Part shown: one piece after another, positions 18,020 to 26,217 of the stretch
Position numbering within the stretch: the stretch's first letter is position 1
Layout: every line of letters begins with the position of its first letter
Source: Betaproteobacteria bacterium LSUCC0117
Lineage (GTDB): Bacteria; Pseudomonadota; Gammaproteobacteria; Burkholderiales; Burkholderiaceae_C
DNA length: 64,000 bases
Assembly: GCA_030441535.1 (NCBI GenBank)
Contig: JAUJFZ010000004.1
Location: forward strand, 248,001-312,000
Reading direction: 5' to 3'
The notes under the pieces: generated by a model
What the model was told of the DNA's origin: nothing
What the model saw: the letters and a program-made list of their open reading frames with translations, nothing else
Database searches by the model: none
Made by a program: the position numbers and the translations under genes

Positions 18020-18056
18020 CGGCTTGCCTTTGGCGCTTCGCTCGCAGGGGGTAACG

Positions 18057-18806
18057 GTGGGCTACTCAGAGCCCAAACTCTTGGCAATGGGCGATGCCGC
18101 TTGGACCGTCGAATTGGGCCCCGACATCGATATCGACGTCAACGCCCGTTGCATGGGCTTGGCCGCATCGATTGCCGACGCGGTTGCTTCGGGTGAGCTC
18201 AGTGGGGTAGTGGATATCGTGCCGACTTTTCGCTCGGTAACGGTGCACTTTGACCCACGTCATTCCAGCGCGCCGAGCATTCCCTCGCACTTGCAGGCGT
18301 TGGCACGCGCAGCCACCCCGCCAACAGCGGCCAAGCGGACGTGGCGGTTACCGGCGTGCTTTGACACCCGGTATGCCCCTGATCTGCAGGCGGTGGCCGA
18401 TCGGCACAACCTGAGTCCAGAGGCCGTTATCACGCAATTTCTGTCAACGCCGTTGCGGGTTTACGCGATGGGTTTCATGCCAGGATTTGCATACATGGCC
18501 AGCACTCCAGAGGGGCTCGCTTGCCCACGTCTGACCACACCTCGGACCCAGGTACCGCCCAAGTCCTTGGCTATCGCAGGGCGCATGGCCGCGATTTACC
18601 CCTGGATGAGTCCGGGCGGTTGGAACCTGATTGGGGCGATGCCCATTCCCACCTTTGATTTGCAGGTTAGGGCGTCACCGGCGCTGTTTGAGGCGGGTGA
18701 TGTCGTGACATTTTTTGAAATTGACGCTGGAACTTTTCAAACGTTGGAAAAACCGGGCCGGGACCCGATCGCACTTCGACGTGAATTTTTGGTGGACGCG
18801 CCGTGA
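18057..18806 (+). CDS. pxpB: 5-oxoprolinase subunit B (PxpB, KipI family)
   Basis: About 249 residues from GTG 18057, which has an AGGGGG ribosome site 5-6 bases upstream; a TTG at 18024 is the outer alternative. It is of the carboxyltransferase-domain C/D (AHS1) family. PxpB with PxpC and PxpA forms the ATP-dependent 5-oxoprolinase that opens 5-oxo-L-proline to L-glutamate. The conserved MGFMPGFAYM segment is visible near residues 139-148 and TPRTQVPPKSLAIAG near 162-176. The PxpC start overlaps this stop by one base (TGATG). The B-C-A gene order next to a TRAP importer supports this over the older KipI kinase-inhibitor label. Confidence 0.9.
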   Translation: MGYSEPKLLAMGDAAWTVELGPDIDIDVNARCMGLAASIADAVASGELSGVVDIVPTFRSVTVHFDPRHSSAPSIPSHLQALARAATPPTAAKRTWRLPACFDTRYAPDLQAVADRHNLSPEAVITQFLSTPLRVYAMGFMPGFAYMASTPEGLACPRLTTPRTQVPPKSLAIAGRMAAIYPWMSPGGWNLIGAMPIPTFDLQVRASPALFEAGDVVTFFEIDAGTFQTLEKPGRDPIALRREFLVDAP

Positions 18807-19852
18807 TGGGCTTCAGCGTGGATATCCGCGAAGGCGGGATGGGGAACACCTTTCAAGATGCGGGGCGACTGGGCTTTCGCCACCAGGGCATGCCCGCCTC
18901 GGGCTTCTTGGATGCACCTTTGGCGCACTGCGCTAACGCTTTAGTCGGTAACCCAGCCAACGCGACCTGTGTCGAAATGCGGGTGCTAGGCCCCACTTTG
19001 GTCGTGACGTCCGGCGCGCTGCGTGTCGCAATCGCCGGGCAAGCGCAACCGGTCATCACGCGTGCGAATAGCCAACAGCAGCCGCTCCTGCCGTGGCACA
19101 GCGCGACCTTGTTTGAAGGTGACGCCCTTCGCGTGGGCGCTATTCAAAATGGATGCGCTTATCTCAGCATTGCCGGTGGTGCCTTGCTGCCTGAGGCCAT
19201 GGGCAGCCAATCGACGTATGTTCGCGTGGCGGTAGGGGGCTTAAATGGTCGTGCGTTGACCACTGGTGATTCCTTTGATGGGCCTGCAAACCCGGTTGAT
19301 GTTTCGACGCGAGAGTTACAGTCGACGCAGCCTTTTGAATGGCCAGCGGGACCTATCCGCGCCATTGCAGGCCCCCAGTCTGACCACTTTACAGCGGACG
19401 CACTAGATGCATTGGTCGGCACGATGTGGACCACGACCGCCGAGCAAGACCGCATGGGGGTTCGCTTGAGCGGGCAGCGCTTGACCCACCTCACGGCGGC
19501 CCACGCCGACATCACCTCGGACGGGATAGCGCCTGGAACCATCCAAGTGCCAGGCAATGGGTTACCGATCGTTTTACTCGCCGACTGCCACACCGTGGGG
19601 GGATACCCGAAAATTGCAACGGTGATCACTGCTGATTTGCCGCGTATGGCGCACATGCCACCAGGGACCTCATTCCAGTTTCAGTTGGTCGATCATGCGC
19701 AGGCGGCGCGAGCGCTGCAGGCAACCGATGCGTTACTCACGACCTGGGTGGGTCAGCTGAAGACGTATTCCCCGCCAGGATTTCTAGATGAAAAAGCGCT
19801 TTACGGTCAAAATTTAGTTAGCGGTTTTTTGCGAGCTGACCCGTTGGGTTAG
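18806..19852 (+). CDS. pxpC: 5-oxoprolinase subunit C (PxpC, KipA/biotin-dependent carboxyltransferase fold)
   Basis: 348 residues from ATG 18806, overlapping the pxpB stop by one base. Carboxyltransferase domain C/D (AHS2) protein and partner of PxpB in the 5-oxoprolinase complex. Visible family features: GMGNTFQDAGRLGFRHQGMP at about residues 12-31, the AGPQSDHF segment (about 190-197) and the IVLLADCHTVGGYPKIATV stretch (about 252-270). Length is typical. The pxpA start follows 13 bases after the stop, so the three subunits are likely made together. Confidence 0.92.
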   Translation: MGFSVDIREGGMGNTFQDAGRLGFRHQGMPASGFLDAPLAHCANALVGNPANATCVEMRVLGPTLVVTSGALRVAIAGQAQPVITRANSQQQPLLPWHSATLFEGDALRVGAIQNGCAYLSIAGGALLPEAMGSQSTYVRVAVGGLNGRALTTGDSFDGPANPVDVSTRELQSTQPFEWPAGPIRAIAGPQSDHFTADALDALVGTMWTTTAEQDRMGVRLSGQRLTHLTAAHADITSDGIAPGTIQVPGNGLPIVLLADCHTVGGYPKIATVITADLPRMAHMPPGTSFQFQLVDHAQAARALQATDALLTTWVGQLKTYSPPGFLDEKALYGQNLVSGFLRADPLG

Positions 19853-19865
19853 AGAAAGATAGTTT

Positions 19866-20636
19866 ATGCAGATCAATTTGAATGCCGACATGGGCGAGAG
19901 CTTTGGTCCCTGGCCGATGGGAGATGACGCTTCGCTGATTCGTGTCATCAACAGTGCAAACGTCGCCTGTGGGTTTCATGCGGGTGACCCGATGCACATG
20001 GTGGCAACGGTAAGAAGCGCGATTGCCAATGGCGTGAGTATTGGGGCGCATCCCGCATTTCAGGATTTACAGGGATTTGGTCGGCGTCCCGTGAAACTCA
20101 GTGACGCTGAGTTGACTGCAATCGTGACTTATCAGGTCGGCGCGTTGCAGGCGATTGCGCATGCCCAAGGCGGCGCTGTGACCCATGTGAAACCGCACGG
20201 CGCCATGAGTAACATGGCTTGCGCCGACGACGCCATGGCGACCACAATTGCGCGGGCGGTCAAGGCCATTGATCCCCAGTTGATCTTGTTGGCACCCGCG
20301 TGCTCCGCATTGGCGCGCGCAGGGGAGGCCGCGGGCCTTCGGGTCGCAATCGAGGTCTTTGCCGATCGCGCGTATCAAGCTGATGGCCAGTTGGTGCCTC
20401 GCAGCCAACCCCATGCCATGGTTCATGGCGCTGAGGCATCGGCTGCGCACGTGTTACGCATGATCGATGCAGGCGGCTTGGTAACACACACTGGCGCTGT
20501 ATTGCCAACACCGATTCATAGTATTTGCGTGCACGGTGACAACCCTGAAGCGGTTGCCAGTGCGGCGGCCGTTCGCGATGCCCTGCGCACGATGGGCTAT
20601 GCCCTCGTGGCGATCGATCAGCTGCTCGCGACCTAG
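19866..20636 (+). CDS. pxpA: 5-oxoprolinase subunit A (PxpA, LamB/YcsF family)
   Basis: 256-residue cytoplasmic protein. The N-terminal LNADMGESFGPW motif is diagnostic of the LamB/YcsF family. The ANVACGFHAGDP segment (about residues 37-48) and VTHVKPHGAMSNMA (about 107-120) are the further conserved blocks. PxpA completes the PxpABC complex and provides the hydrolytic function in the ATP-driven conversion of 5-oxoproline to glutamate. It is the last gene of the plus-strand run and converges with dadA, whose stop lies 7 bases away. Confidence 0.94.
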   Translation: MQINLNADMGESFGPWPMGDDASLIRVINSANVACGFHAGDPMHMVATVRSAIANGVSIGAHPAFQDLQGFGRRPVKLSDAELTAIVTYQVGALQAIAHAQGGAVTHVKPHGAMSNMACADDAMATTIARAVKAIDPQLILLAPACSALARAGEAAGLRVAIEVFADRAYQADGQLVPRSQPHAMVHGAEASAAHVLRMIDAGGLVTHTGAVLPTPIHSICVHGDNPEAVASAAAVRDALRTMGYALVAIDQLLAT

Positions 20637-20643
20637 GCTGCGT

Positions 20644-21918
20644 TTACGCTTGGGCGGGTTGAGTGATAGCCGCAGGCGGTACTGTGATGCGCCCACTGGT
20701 ATCCACCGAATGCATCATCGTTTCGGCCAGCGCCTCTGCAGTTGCCGCGGATAACGTCCATCCCAGATGGCCGTGTCCCGTGTTGTAGAACACATTGGGC
20801 TGCTTACCCGGACCGACACGCGGCATCATGCTGGGCGTCATGGGGCGAAGGCCTGCCCACGGTACGACTTGCCGTGTGCTCACCTTTGGGAAGCACTGAT
20901 TGACCCAATCGACGAGCGGGCGGATTCGGTCAGCGCGGATGTCTTTGTTAAAGCCATTGAATTCCGCGGTGCCCGCAACGCGGAAACGATCTAAACCCAA
21001 TCGGCTCGTAACCAGCTTGGTCTCGTCATCGAGCAGGCTGACCGCGGGCGCGCCTTGTTGCGAGGCAGTATCCAACAGGTTGACCGTGATGGAGTAGCCC
21101 TTCACAGGGTAGATATTGACGCGGTCGCCCAGTTGCTGCGCAAACGCACGGCTTGCAACGCCTGCACAGACGACCACACCTTCAAATGTCTCGATGGTTT
21201 GGTCGACGCCTTCCCCCAACGTGACAGCAACGCGCTTGCCATTGGAGGATAGGTTGGTGATGGTGTCACCAAACCGCAAGACTCCACCGAGGCGTTCGAC
21301 GGCGGCGGCCAAGCCAGTCGTGAATTTGTGGATGTCACCGGTGGCGTCGCTCTCGGTAAAAAAGCCGCCGTAATACGTGCCGTTCAGTGTGGGTTCGATC
21401 GCCCGCATTTCGTCGGGGGTAACGGCGCGGCGTGACAAGCCGCCTTTAGCCAGAAGTTCATTGACCTTGGCGGCGTGGTCGTAGCTGGCTTTGGAGCGAT
21501 AAATATGCAAAATACCGGCGTGCTTTGCATCGAAATCGATGCCCTCTGCAGCGGCCCAACTGTGCAAATGGGCACGGGCGGCGATCGCTAATTTCGCACT
21601 CGCAATGGTGTTTTCTGCGTAGTTGGGAATATTGGCAATGAATTCCGCCATCCAGGAAAATTTGTGCCAGCTTGGTTTTGGATTGACCAGCAGAGGGGCA
21701 TCACTTTTCAGCATCCATTTGATACCTTTGACGATGGTACTGGGGTGATTCCAGACCTCGGCATTGGATGCCGACAGCTGGCCGCCGTTGGCGAATGATG
21801 TTTCCATGGCGGCGTAGCGCTGGCGTTCAAATAGGGTGACTTTGAGTCCGCGCTTAGCCAAGGCGTAAGCGGTTGTGACGCCGGTAATGCCACCGCCAAT
21901 GATTGCGATTGATTTCAT
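20644..21918 (-). CDS. dadA: D-amino acid dehydrogenase small subunit (DadA-type FAD oxidoreductase)
   Basis: 424-residue DAO-family flavoprotein. The FAD Rossmann motif IIGGGITGVTTAYALAKRG is at about residues 5-23. The SFANGGQLSASNAEVW segment (about 45-60) is the DadA signature. The C-terminal GHGHLGWTLSAATAEALAE block (about 382-400) closes the flavin site. It oxidises D-amino acids, or possibly glycine, to 2-oxo acids and passes electrons to the respiratory chain. Start is ATG 21918 with a GGAG ribosome site. The long leader holds a tandem glycine riboswitch, so glycine is the probable signal. It lies convergent to the 5-oxoproline cluster. Confidence 0.92.
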   Translation of the reverse strand: MKSIAIIGGGITGVTTAYALAKRGLKVTLFERQRYAAMETSFANGGQLSASNAEVWNHPSTIVKGIKWMLKSDAPLLVNPKPSWHKFSWMAEFIANIPNYAENTIASAKLAIAARAHLHSWAAAEGIDFDAKHAGILHIYRSKASYDHAAKVNELLAKGGLSRRAVTPDEMRAIEPTLNGTYYGGFFTESDATGDIHKFTTGLAAAVERLGGVLRFGDTITNLSSNGKRVAVTLGEGVDQTIETFEGVVVCAGVASRAFAQQLGDRVNIYPVKGYSITVNLLDTASQQGAPAVSLLDDETKLVTSRLGLDRFRVAGTAEFNGFNKDIRADRIRPLVDWVNQCFPKVSTRQVVPWAGLRPMTPSMMPRVGPGKQPNVFYNTGHGHLGWTLSAATAEALAETMMHSVDTSGRITVPPAAITQPAQA

Positions 21919-21957
21919 GGTGAGCTCCAAATCGTCGGGGTTTAACCCGGCACGGCT

Positions 21958-22158
21958 GTGCCTTTTGGGTGCCCCATCTGTTTGGAACCTGAGAGATTCA
22001 TGTCGAGCGCCGGTGGCGTGACACTTGCTCCTGCGGTGAGTGAGGTGACGAACCCCACTGCTCTTCAGAGTGGTTGTGGTGAAACGGTCCTTTTGCCTGA
22101 GAGTTTCCGGGGCGGTTGCTCCTTCGGCGCGTCATCAGCGGGTGTGACGTCTCTCCCG
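21958..22158 (-). ncRNA. tandem glycine riboswitch upstream of dadA
   Basis: On the minus strand two consecutive gcvT-type glycine aptamers can be read. Aptamer 1 (about 22158 to 22082) starts with a GGGAGAG arm and has the GCCGAAGGAGCAA core. It closes with the canonical GGAAACTCTCAGGCAAAAGG element near 22106-22087. Aptamer 2 (about 22080 to 21958) has a GCAGGAGCAA core and closes with AATCTCTCAGGT, then an AACAGATGGGG arm and a CCAAAAGG end. A short linker joins them. About 40 bases separate it from the dadA ATG. That stretch contains a GGCAC/GTGCC hairpin and a GGAG ribosome site, a plausible expression platform. Confidence 0.93.
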
Positions 22159-22179
22159 ATTCACCAACATGGGGGAATT

Positions 22180-22416
22180 CTAATTCATCATTCGAACCAA
22201 TAGCAAACTAATTGCGGGGAAACTGACCAGCAGTGCCAATCGCACGACGTCCACCGCGATGAAGGGGACCAAGCCCTTGAATATCTTGCCAACGGGCACT
22301 TGAGGCAGGTTGGCCTTCAAGACGAAAACATTCATACCAATGGGCGGTGTGATGAGCCCGATTTCTGTCAGCACCACCACAATGATGCCGAACCAAATGA
22401 GGTCATAGCCCTGCGC
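22180..22416 (-). pseudogene. 3' remnant of a TRAP large permease gene (dctM)
   Basis: Minus-strand reading frame encoding only the last ~78 residues of a DctM protein. It includes the GYDLIWFGIIVVVLTEIGLI and TPPIGMNVFVLK blocks that occur near the end of every large TRAP permease, followed by a final helix and a normal stop at 22180. Nothing upstream of about 22416 continues the family; the frame runs into the LysR remnant on the other strand. The gene therefore lost about 80 percent of its 5' part and is not expected to function. It lies just upstream of the glycine riboswitch, in the same direction as dadA. Confidence 0.85.
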
Positions 22417-22846
22417 CCCGCAACGGATTTACTGGTCACGCACCAGGTCACCATGAAAGCCAGCTTTTTATGTCGCCAAGGTCCCCCCTTGTTGCAGACA
22501 GGAAAGCGCATTGGGATTGCTGACATCTTGAAATACCCGTTGGCATCGACCCCGCTCAGCGACGAGGTCGCGCGCGTCTTGACCGAGCGCTATGGTCCGG
22601 AGGCTAATCCGGACGACTGCGTGACCCTGCGCAGCGACGAGACGCAAAACCTAGTTGCTGTCGCGCGCAATACCGATGCCGTGGTGCTGACCATTAATGC
22701 GGCAGCGCCTGGCTTGGAGCGGGTGAATGTGCACCCCGTCAACAATGCCACCGCACGCTTTGGGTTAGTCACGCTCGCACGCCGCGCGCAGATACCCAGC
22801 ATGGCGTTTGTGGGGGGGGGTGATGGACACCTACCTCCACGACTAA
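22417..22846 (+). pseudogene. 3' remnant of a LysR-type regulator gene, frameshifted
   Basis: Plus-strand frame encoding only part of a LysR effector domain. Recognisable blocks are the TDLLVTHQVTMKA start, the YPLASTPLSDEVARVLTERY stretch, and ARFGLVTLARRAQIPSMAFV near the end. No helix-turn-helix is present; homology begins abruptly at the junction with the dctM remnant. After MAFV the frame enters a run of nine G (22812-22820). One G fewer would give a natural end reading VMDTYLHD and a stop at 22844-22846. It is therefore both truncated at 5' and frameshifted at 3'. Possible ancestor: a regulator divergent from or next to a TRAP locus. Confidence 0.75.
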
Positions 22847-22849
22847 TGC

Positions 22850-24019
22850 TCAACGTTTTTGAAGCAGCAACAGGGTGCCCAATAGACCGCAAATCACAGA
22901 GCCGCTCAACACACCGATCTTGAGTTGTGTGGTGTAAACGGGGTCGAGGCCAGCAAACGCCAGACCGCCGATAAACAAGCTCATGGTGAAGCCGATACCG
23001 CACAGAATGGAGACCCCCAAAATCTGGCGCACGCTGGCGGCGGAGGGCGGCTGTGCCAGTCCCATCTTGATCATTATCATCGTGGTCCCAAAAACGCCGA
23101 CTGCCTTACCAACCAGCAGTCCGAGCACGATGCCCATTGGGACAGGTGAGAACAACACGTCGGCCGTCACGCCTTGAAGCGCGACGCCAGCGTTTGAAAA
23201 TGCGAATAAAGGCAACACAAGAAAAGCCACCCAGGGGTGCAGGCCATGTTCAAGCGAAATCACGGGCGAGTGTCCTTTGGCATCACGCATCGGTATTGCC
23301 AGTGCGGTGATGACGCCGGCGAGGGTGGCGTGCACGCCCGACTTCAATACAAACACCCACATGAACAGCCCGATCACGATGTACACATCTGGACGGGTCA
23401 CCCCGCGGCGATTCAGCAACCACATCAGTAGACCCGCTGTTACCGCCGACAGCAACATACCAATAGAGAGATTCTGTGTGTAGAAAATCGCGATCACGAC
23501 GATGGCACCCAAATCGTCAATGATGGCCACCGCCGTTAAAAATACCTTGAGTGACAACGGTACGCGCGAGCCCAAAAGCATCACGATACCAAGCGCGAAA
23601 GCGATATCGGTTGCGGCAGGAATGGCCCAGCCGCGCAGTGCATTGGCATCGCCCCAGTTGATACCCGCGTATATCAAGGCAGGCAAGGCCATACCGCCGA
23701 GCGCTGCCGCAGCCGGGAGAACCAATTGCCCGGGGCCTGATAGTTCGCCCTCAACGAACTCGCGCTTGATTTCTAAGCCAACCAAAAAGAAAAAGATGGC
23801 CATCCACAAGTCGTTGACCCACAGGATGAGGGGCTTTGCTAAGACCAAACTGTCATTCGCAATGCGAACTTCACCTTGAAGCGACAGCCAACCTTGGTAC
23901 CAATCGGCCAGTGATGAGTTGCTGACGATTAATGCAGCCAGCGCGGCAATGGCGAGTACAACGCCGCCGGCAGATTCCGCAGCAAAGAAGCGTTTGAAAG
24001 ATTGGGTGATTTGTTCAAT
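22850..24019 (-). CDS. nhaA: Na+/H+ antiporter NhaA
   Basis: Sodium/proton antiporter with the NhaA signature throughout: the FFLVGLEIKREFVEGELS segment, GWAIPAATDIAFALG, the AIIDDLGAI double-aspartate site, LKSGVHATLAGV and GIGFTMSLFIGGLAF. The homologous frame extends upstream to include the first membrane helix (FFAAESAGGVVLAIAALAAL) and begins at about 24019. No ATG, GTG or TTG exists between the in-frame stop and that helix. An ATT codon at 24019 gives 389 residues, the usual family length. The first standard start (TTG 23848) would delete helix 1. Either a rare ATT start, a start-codon loss or a local sequence error is possible. Protein identity is certain; the start is not. Confidence 0.85.
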   Translation of the reverse strand: MEQITQSFKRFFAAESAGGVVLAIAALAALIVSNSSLADWYQGWLSLQGEVRIANDSLVLAKPLILWVNDLWMAIFFFLVGLEIKREFVEGELSGPGQLVLPAAAALGGMALPALIYAGINWGDANALRGWAIPAATDIAFALGIVMLLGSRVPLSLKVFLTAVAIIDDLGAIVVIAIFYTQNLSIGMLLSAVTAGLLMWLLNRRGVTRPDVYIVIGLFMWVFVLKSGVHATLAGVITALAIPMRDAKGHSPVISLEHGLHPWVAFLVLPLFAFSNAGVALQGVTADVLFSPVPMGIVLGLLVGKAVGVFGTTMIMIKMGLAQPPSAASVRQILGVSILCGIGFTMSLFIGGLAFAGLDPVYTTQLKIGVLSGSVICGLLGTLLLLQKR

Positions 24020-24162
24020 GCCAAAAAGTGTAAAGGGCGCTGGATTTCAGGGTCGAAGCGACCACGAAGTCCTTAGAGATCCAAGGGAAACCTCGTCGTC
24101 CTCTCGTATGATGCACAGAGTCGCGCTGTGCGTCTGTAAATCCCATCCTGAAAGTCAAGCCT

Positions 24163-24957
24163 ATGACGACGACCTCCATTGATCAACCCGTTGCCGTGGT
24201 GACGGGTGCTGCTCGCGGGATTGGTTATGCCATTGCCGAGTGGTTTTTAGCCCATCGATACCGGGTTGCATTGATGGATTACGAGGCCGAAACTTTGCAA
24301 CAAGCGGCGGAAAAACTGAGCAGCCAAGGCGCCGTGATGCCGTTGCATTGTGATGTGAGTGATGCTGACTCGGTAGCGGTAGCGATCGGTCAGATTGATG
24401 CCAAATGGGGGCGTATTGATGCCTTGGTGAATAACGCGGGGATTGCGATTTTTAAACCGCTGCTTGAAACCAGTTTTGATGAATGGCGCAGTGTTTTAGC
24501 CACCAATTTGGATGGCGTCTTTTTGTGCTCGCAGGCCTGTGCGGCGATCATGAAGCGCCAAGGGTCCGGGAGTATCGTGAATATCGCGTCGATCTCGGGG
24601 TTGCGTGCCAGTACGTTGCGTGTGGCCTATGGCACCAGTAAAGCCGCTGTCATCCATTTAACCAAGCAATATGCGGTTGAGCTCGGGACGCTGGGCATCC
24701 GCGTGAATGCGGTGGCACCAGGTCCGGTGGATACCGAGATGGCCAAGCTGGTGCACAGTCCGGAAATTCGGCGTGATTATCACGATGCGATTCCACTCGA
24801 ACGCTACGGCAGTTGCGAGGAGATTGCCAACGCTGTCGGTTTTTTGTGTTTGCCTGAGGCGGGTTATGTCAACGGTCAAGTGCTGGCCGTTGACGGTGGT
24901 TTTGATGCAGCGGGTGTTGGCCTGCCAACGCTGCGCGAGGCGCAGCGAGGCAATTAA
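24163..24957 (+). CDS. SDR family NAD(P)-dependent oxidoreductase
   Basis: 264-residue classical short-chain dehydrogenase. The cofactor motif TGAARGIG is at about residues 14-21. NNAG is near 93-96, the catalytic Ser is in IASISG (about 145-150) and the Tyr/Lys pair is in YGTSKAA (about 159-165). The C-terminal VNGQVLAVDGGF block (about 235-246) is standard. The D residue after the second strand (LMDYEAE) suggests NAD(H) preference. It is probably a 3-oxoacyl or sugar-alcohol type reductase or dehydrogenase; the substrate is not deducible. It stands alone, between nhaA (divergent) and fbpA (convergent). Confidence 0.9.
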   Translation: MTTTSIDQPVAVVTGAARGIGYAIAEWFLAHRYRVALMDYEAETLQQAAEKLSSQGAVMPLHCDVSDADSVAVAIGQIDAKWGRIDALVNNAGIAIFKPLLETSFDEWRSVLATNLDGVFLCSQACAAIMKRQGSGSIVNIASISGLRASTLRVAYGTSKAAVIHLTKQYAVELGTLGIRVNAVAPGPVDTEMAKLVHSPEIRRDYHDAIPLERYGSCEEIANAVGFLCLPEAGYVNGQVLAVDGGFDAAGVGLPTLREAQRGN

Positions 24958-24979
24958 ATCCGCTGCCGTTGGCGATTGT

Positions 24980-26068
24980 CTATCGGAAGTTCACTTGATC
25001 CAAAAGCCGCTGAACCGCATTGACTTGCGACCCGATGTCACGGATCGGCAAGCTGTCGGCTTTAAAACCTTTAGGGGCCATCGCCGCTAATGCGGGGTTA
25101 TTGGCTGATGCACCTTTAGCGAGGGGCCATTCGTTGTTACCGTTCGCAAAGTGTGCCTGCGCAGCAGGTGTGGCGAGGTAGTCCAAAAACGCAATCGCGT
25201 TGGCTTTGTTTTTGGCATTTTTTGCCACAGCACCACCGGCAATGTTCACGTGGGTTCCGTTACCACTTTGATCTGGGAGCGAGATGCCGATCTTCTCGAC
25301 AACGGCCTTGTCCTCGGGCTTATCCGAACGCATCAAACGCGCCAAATAGTAGCTGTTGGTCACCGCAACACCGCACTCACCGGCAGCCACTGCGCGGATT
25401 TGGTCGGTGTCGCCGCCCTTTGGTTGGCGTGCCATGTTGTCCACCAGACCTGCCAACCATGCCTTGGTTTTTGACTCACCCTCGTGCTTTAAGTAAGCGC
25501 CAAACAAGCTCAGGTTGTAGGGGTGCGAGCCAGAGCGCAGGCACAGCGCGCCTTTGAGTTTAGGGGCCGCCAATTGCGCGTAGGTGGCAACGTCCGCCGC
25601 ATCAAAACGCGCCTTGTCAAATACGACGATACGCGCACGGCTTGAAAATCCAAACCAAGCACTGGCGCCGTTGGCGTCTGGTGCGCCTTTAACGGTGGCA
25701 GGAATGGCACTGTCCAAGGTTGCAGACTTCACATTGGCGAACAGGCCATCTTGCTCAGCGCGCCACAAACGGGTGGCATCGACCAGGAGGATAACGTCAG
25801 CAGGGGAGTTTCGCCCCTCTGCGCGCAGGCGGGCCAAGATACCGGCATCGTTGGCGTCTACACGGTTGATTTGGATGCCAGTTGCGGCGGTAAAGCCGCT
25901 GTAAAGCGCGTCATCCGTGGGGTAGTGGCGCGCTGAGTAAATATTCAGGGTGTTATCAGACGCCATTGCGACTGGCTGTACGAGCGCGGTCGCGAGACCA
26001 GCGATCGTCGCGGCGGTTACCGCTTTTGAGGGTGTCAGGGTGCGTACGAGTGTTTTGATGAGTTGCAT
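24980..26068 (-). CDS. fbpA: ferric iron ABC transporter substrate-binding protein (FbpA/AfuA-like)
   Basis: 362-residue periplasmic binding protein. An N-terminal signal region with a hydrophobic core ends near Ala-Met-Ala (about residue 35). The mature start LNIYSARHYPTDDAL has the YSARHY element common in FbpA proteins, and the paired tyrosines in TNSYYLARL (about residues 235-243) are the expected Fe(III) ligands. The RSGSHPYNLSL segment contributes anion contacts. It is on the minus strand after fbpB but has its own 149-base upstream region with a Fur-like palindrome, so it is probably transcribed from its own iron-controlled promoter. Confidence 0.9.
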   Translation of the reverse strand: MQLIKTLVRTLTPSKAVTAATIAGLATALVQPVAMASDNTLNIYSARHYPTDDALYSGFTAATGIQINRVDANDAGILARLRAEGRNSPADVILLVDATRLWRAEQDGLFANVKSATLDSAIPATVKGAPDANGASAWFGFSSRARIVVFDKARFDAADVATYAQLAAPKLKGALCLRSGSHPYNLSLFGAYLKHEGESKTKAWLAGLVDNMARQPKGGDTDQIRAVAAGECGVAVTNSYYLARLMRSDKPEDKAVVEKIGISLPDQSGNGTHVNIAGGAVAKNAKNKANAIAFLDYLATPAAQAHFANGNNEWPLAKGASANNPALAAMAPKGFKADSLPIRDIGSQVNAVQRLLDQVNFR

Positions 26069-26151
26069 TTTGTTTGGATTTGCAGGGGTATCGAGGTTTC
26101 GGCTGATGCGTAACGGTCGTCGGTTTGATCAAATGACAAGCAAATTGTATT

Positions 26152-26180
26152 GTGTAAATGGGAATCATTACTATTTACAC
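26152..26180 (-). promoter_or_regulatory. Fur-like iron box upstream of fbpA
   Basis: Perfect 8-base inverted repeat GTGTAAAT (26152-26159) and ATTTACAC (26173-26180) around a core that reads TAATGATTCCCATTT on the minus strand. The core resembles half-sites of the Fur consensus (GATAATGATAATCATTATC). It lies 84-112 bases before the fbpA start in an AT-rich island, where a Fur-controlled promoter would be expected. Confidence 0.6.
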
Positions 26181-26217
26181 AAAAAATTTATGTGAATTTC
26201 GTTCCGGGCGGCGGCTC

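Noticed and set aside
22300..22410. N-terminal part of the plus-strand frame preceding the LysR remnant
   Set aside because: This part is antisense to the dctM remnant, and LysR similarity begins only near 22411-22417.
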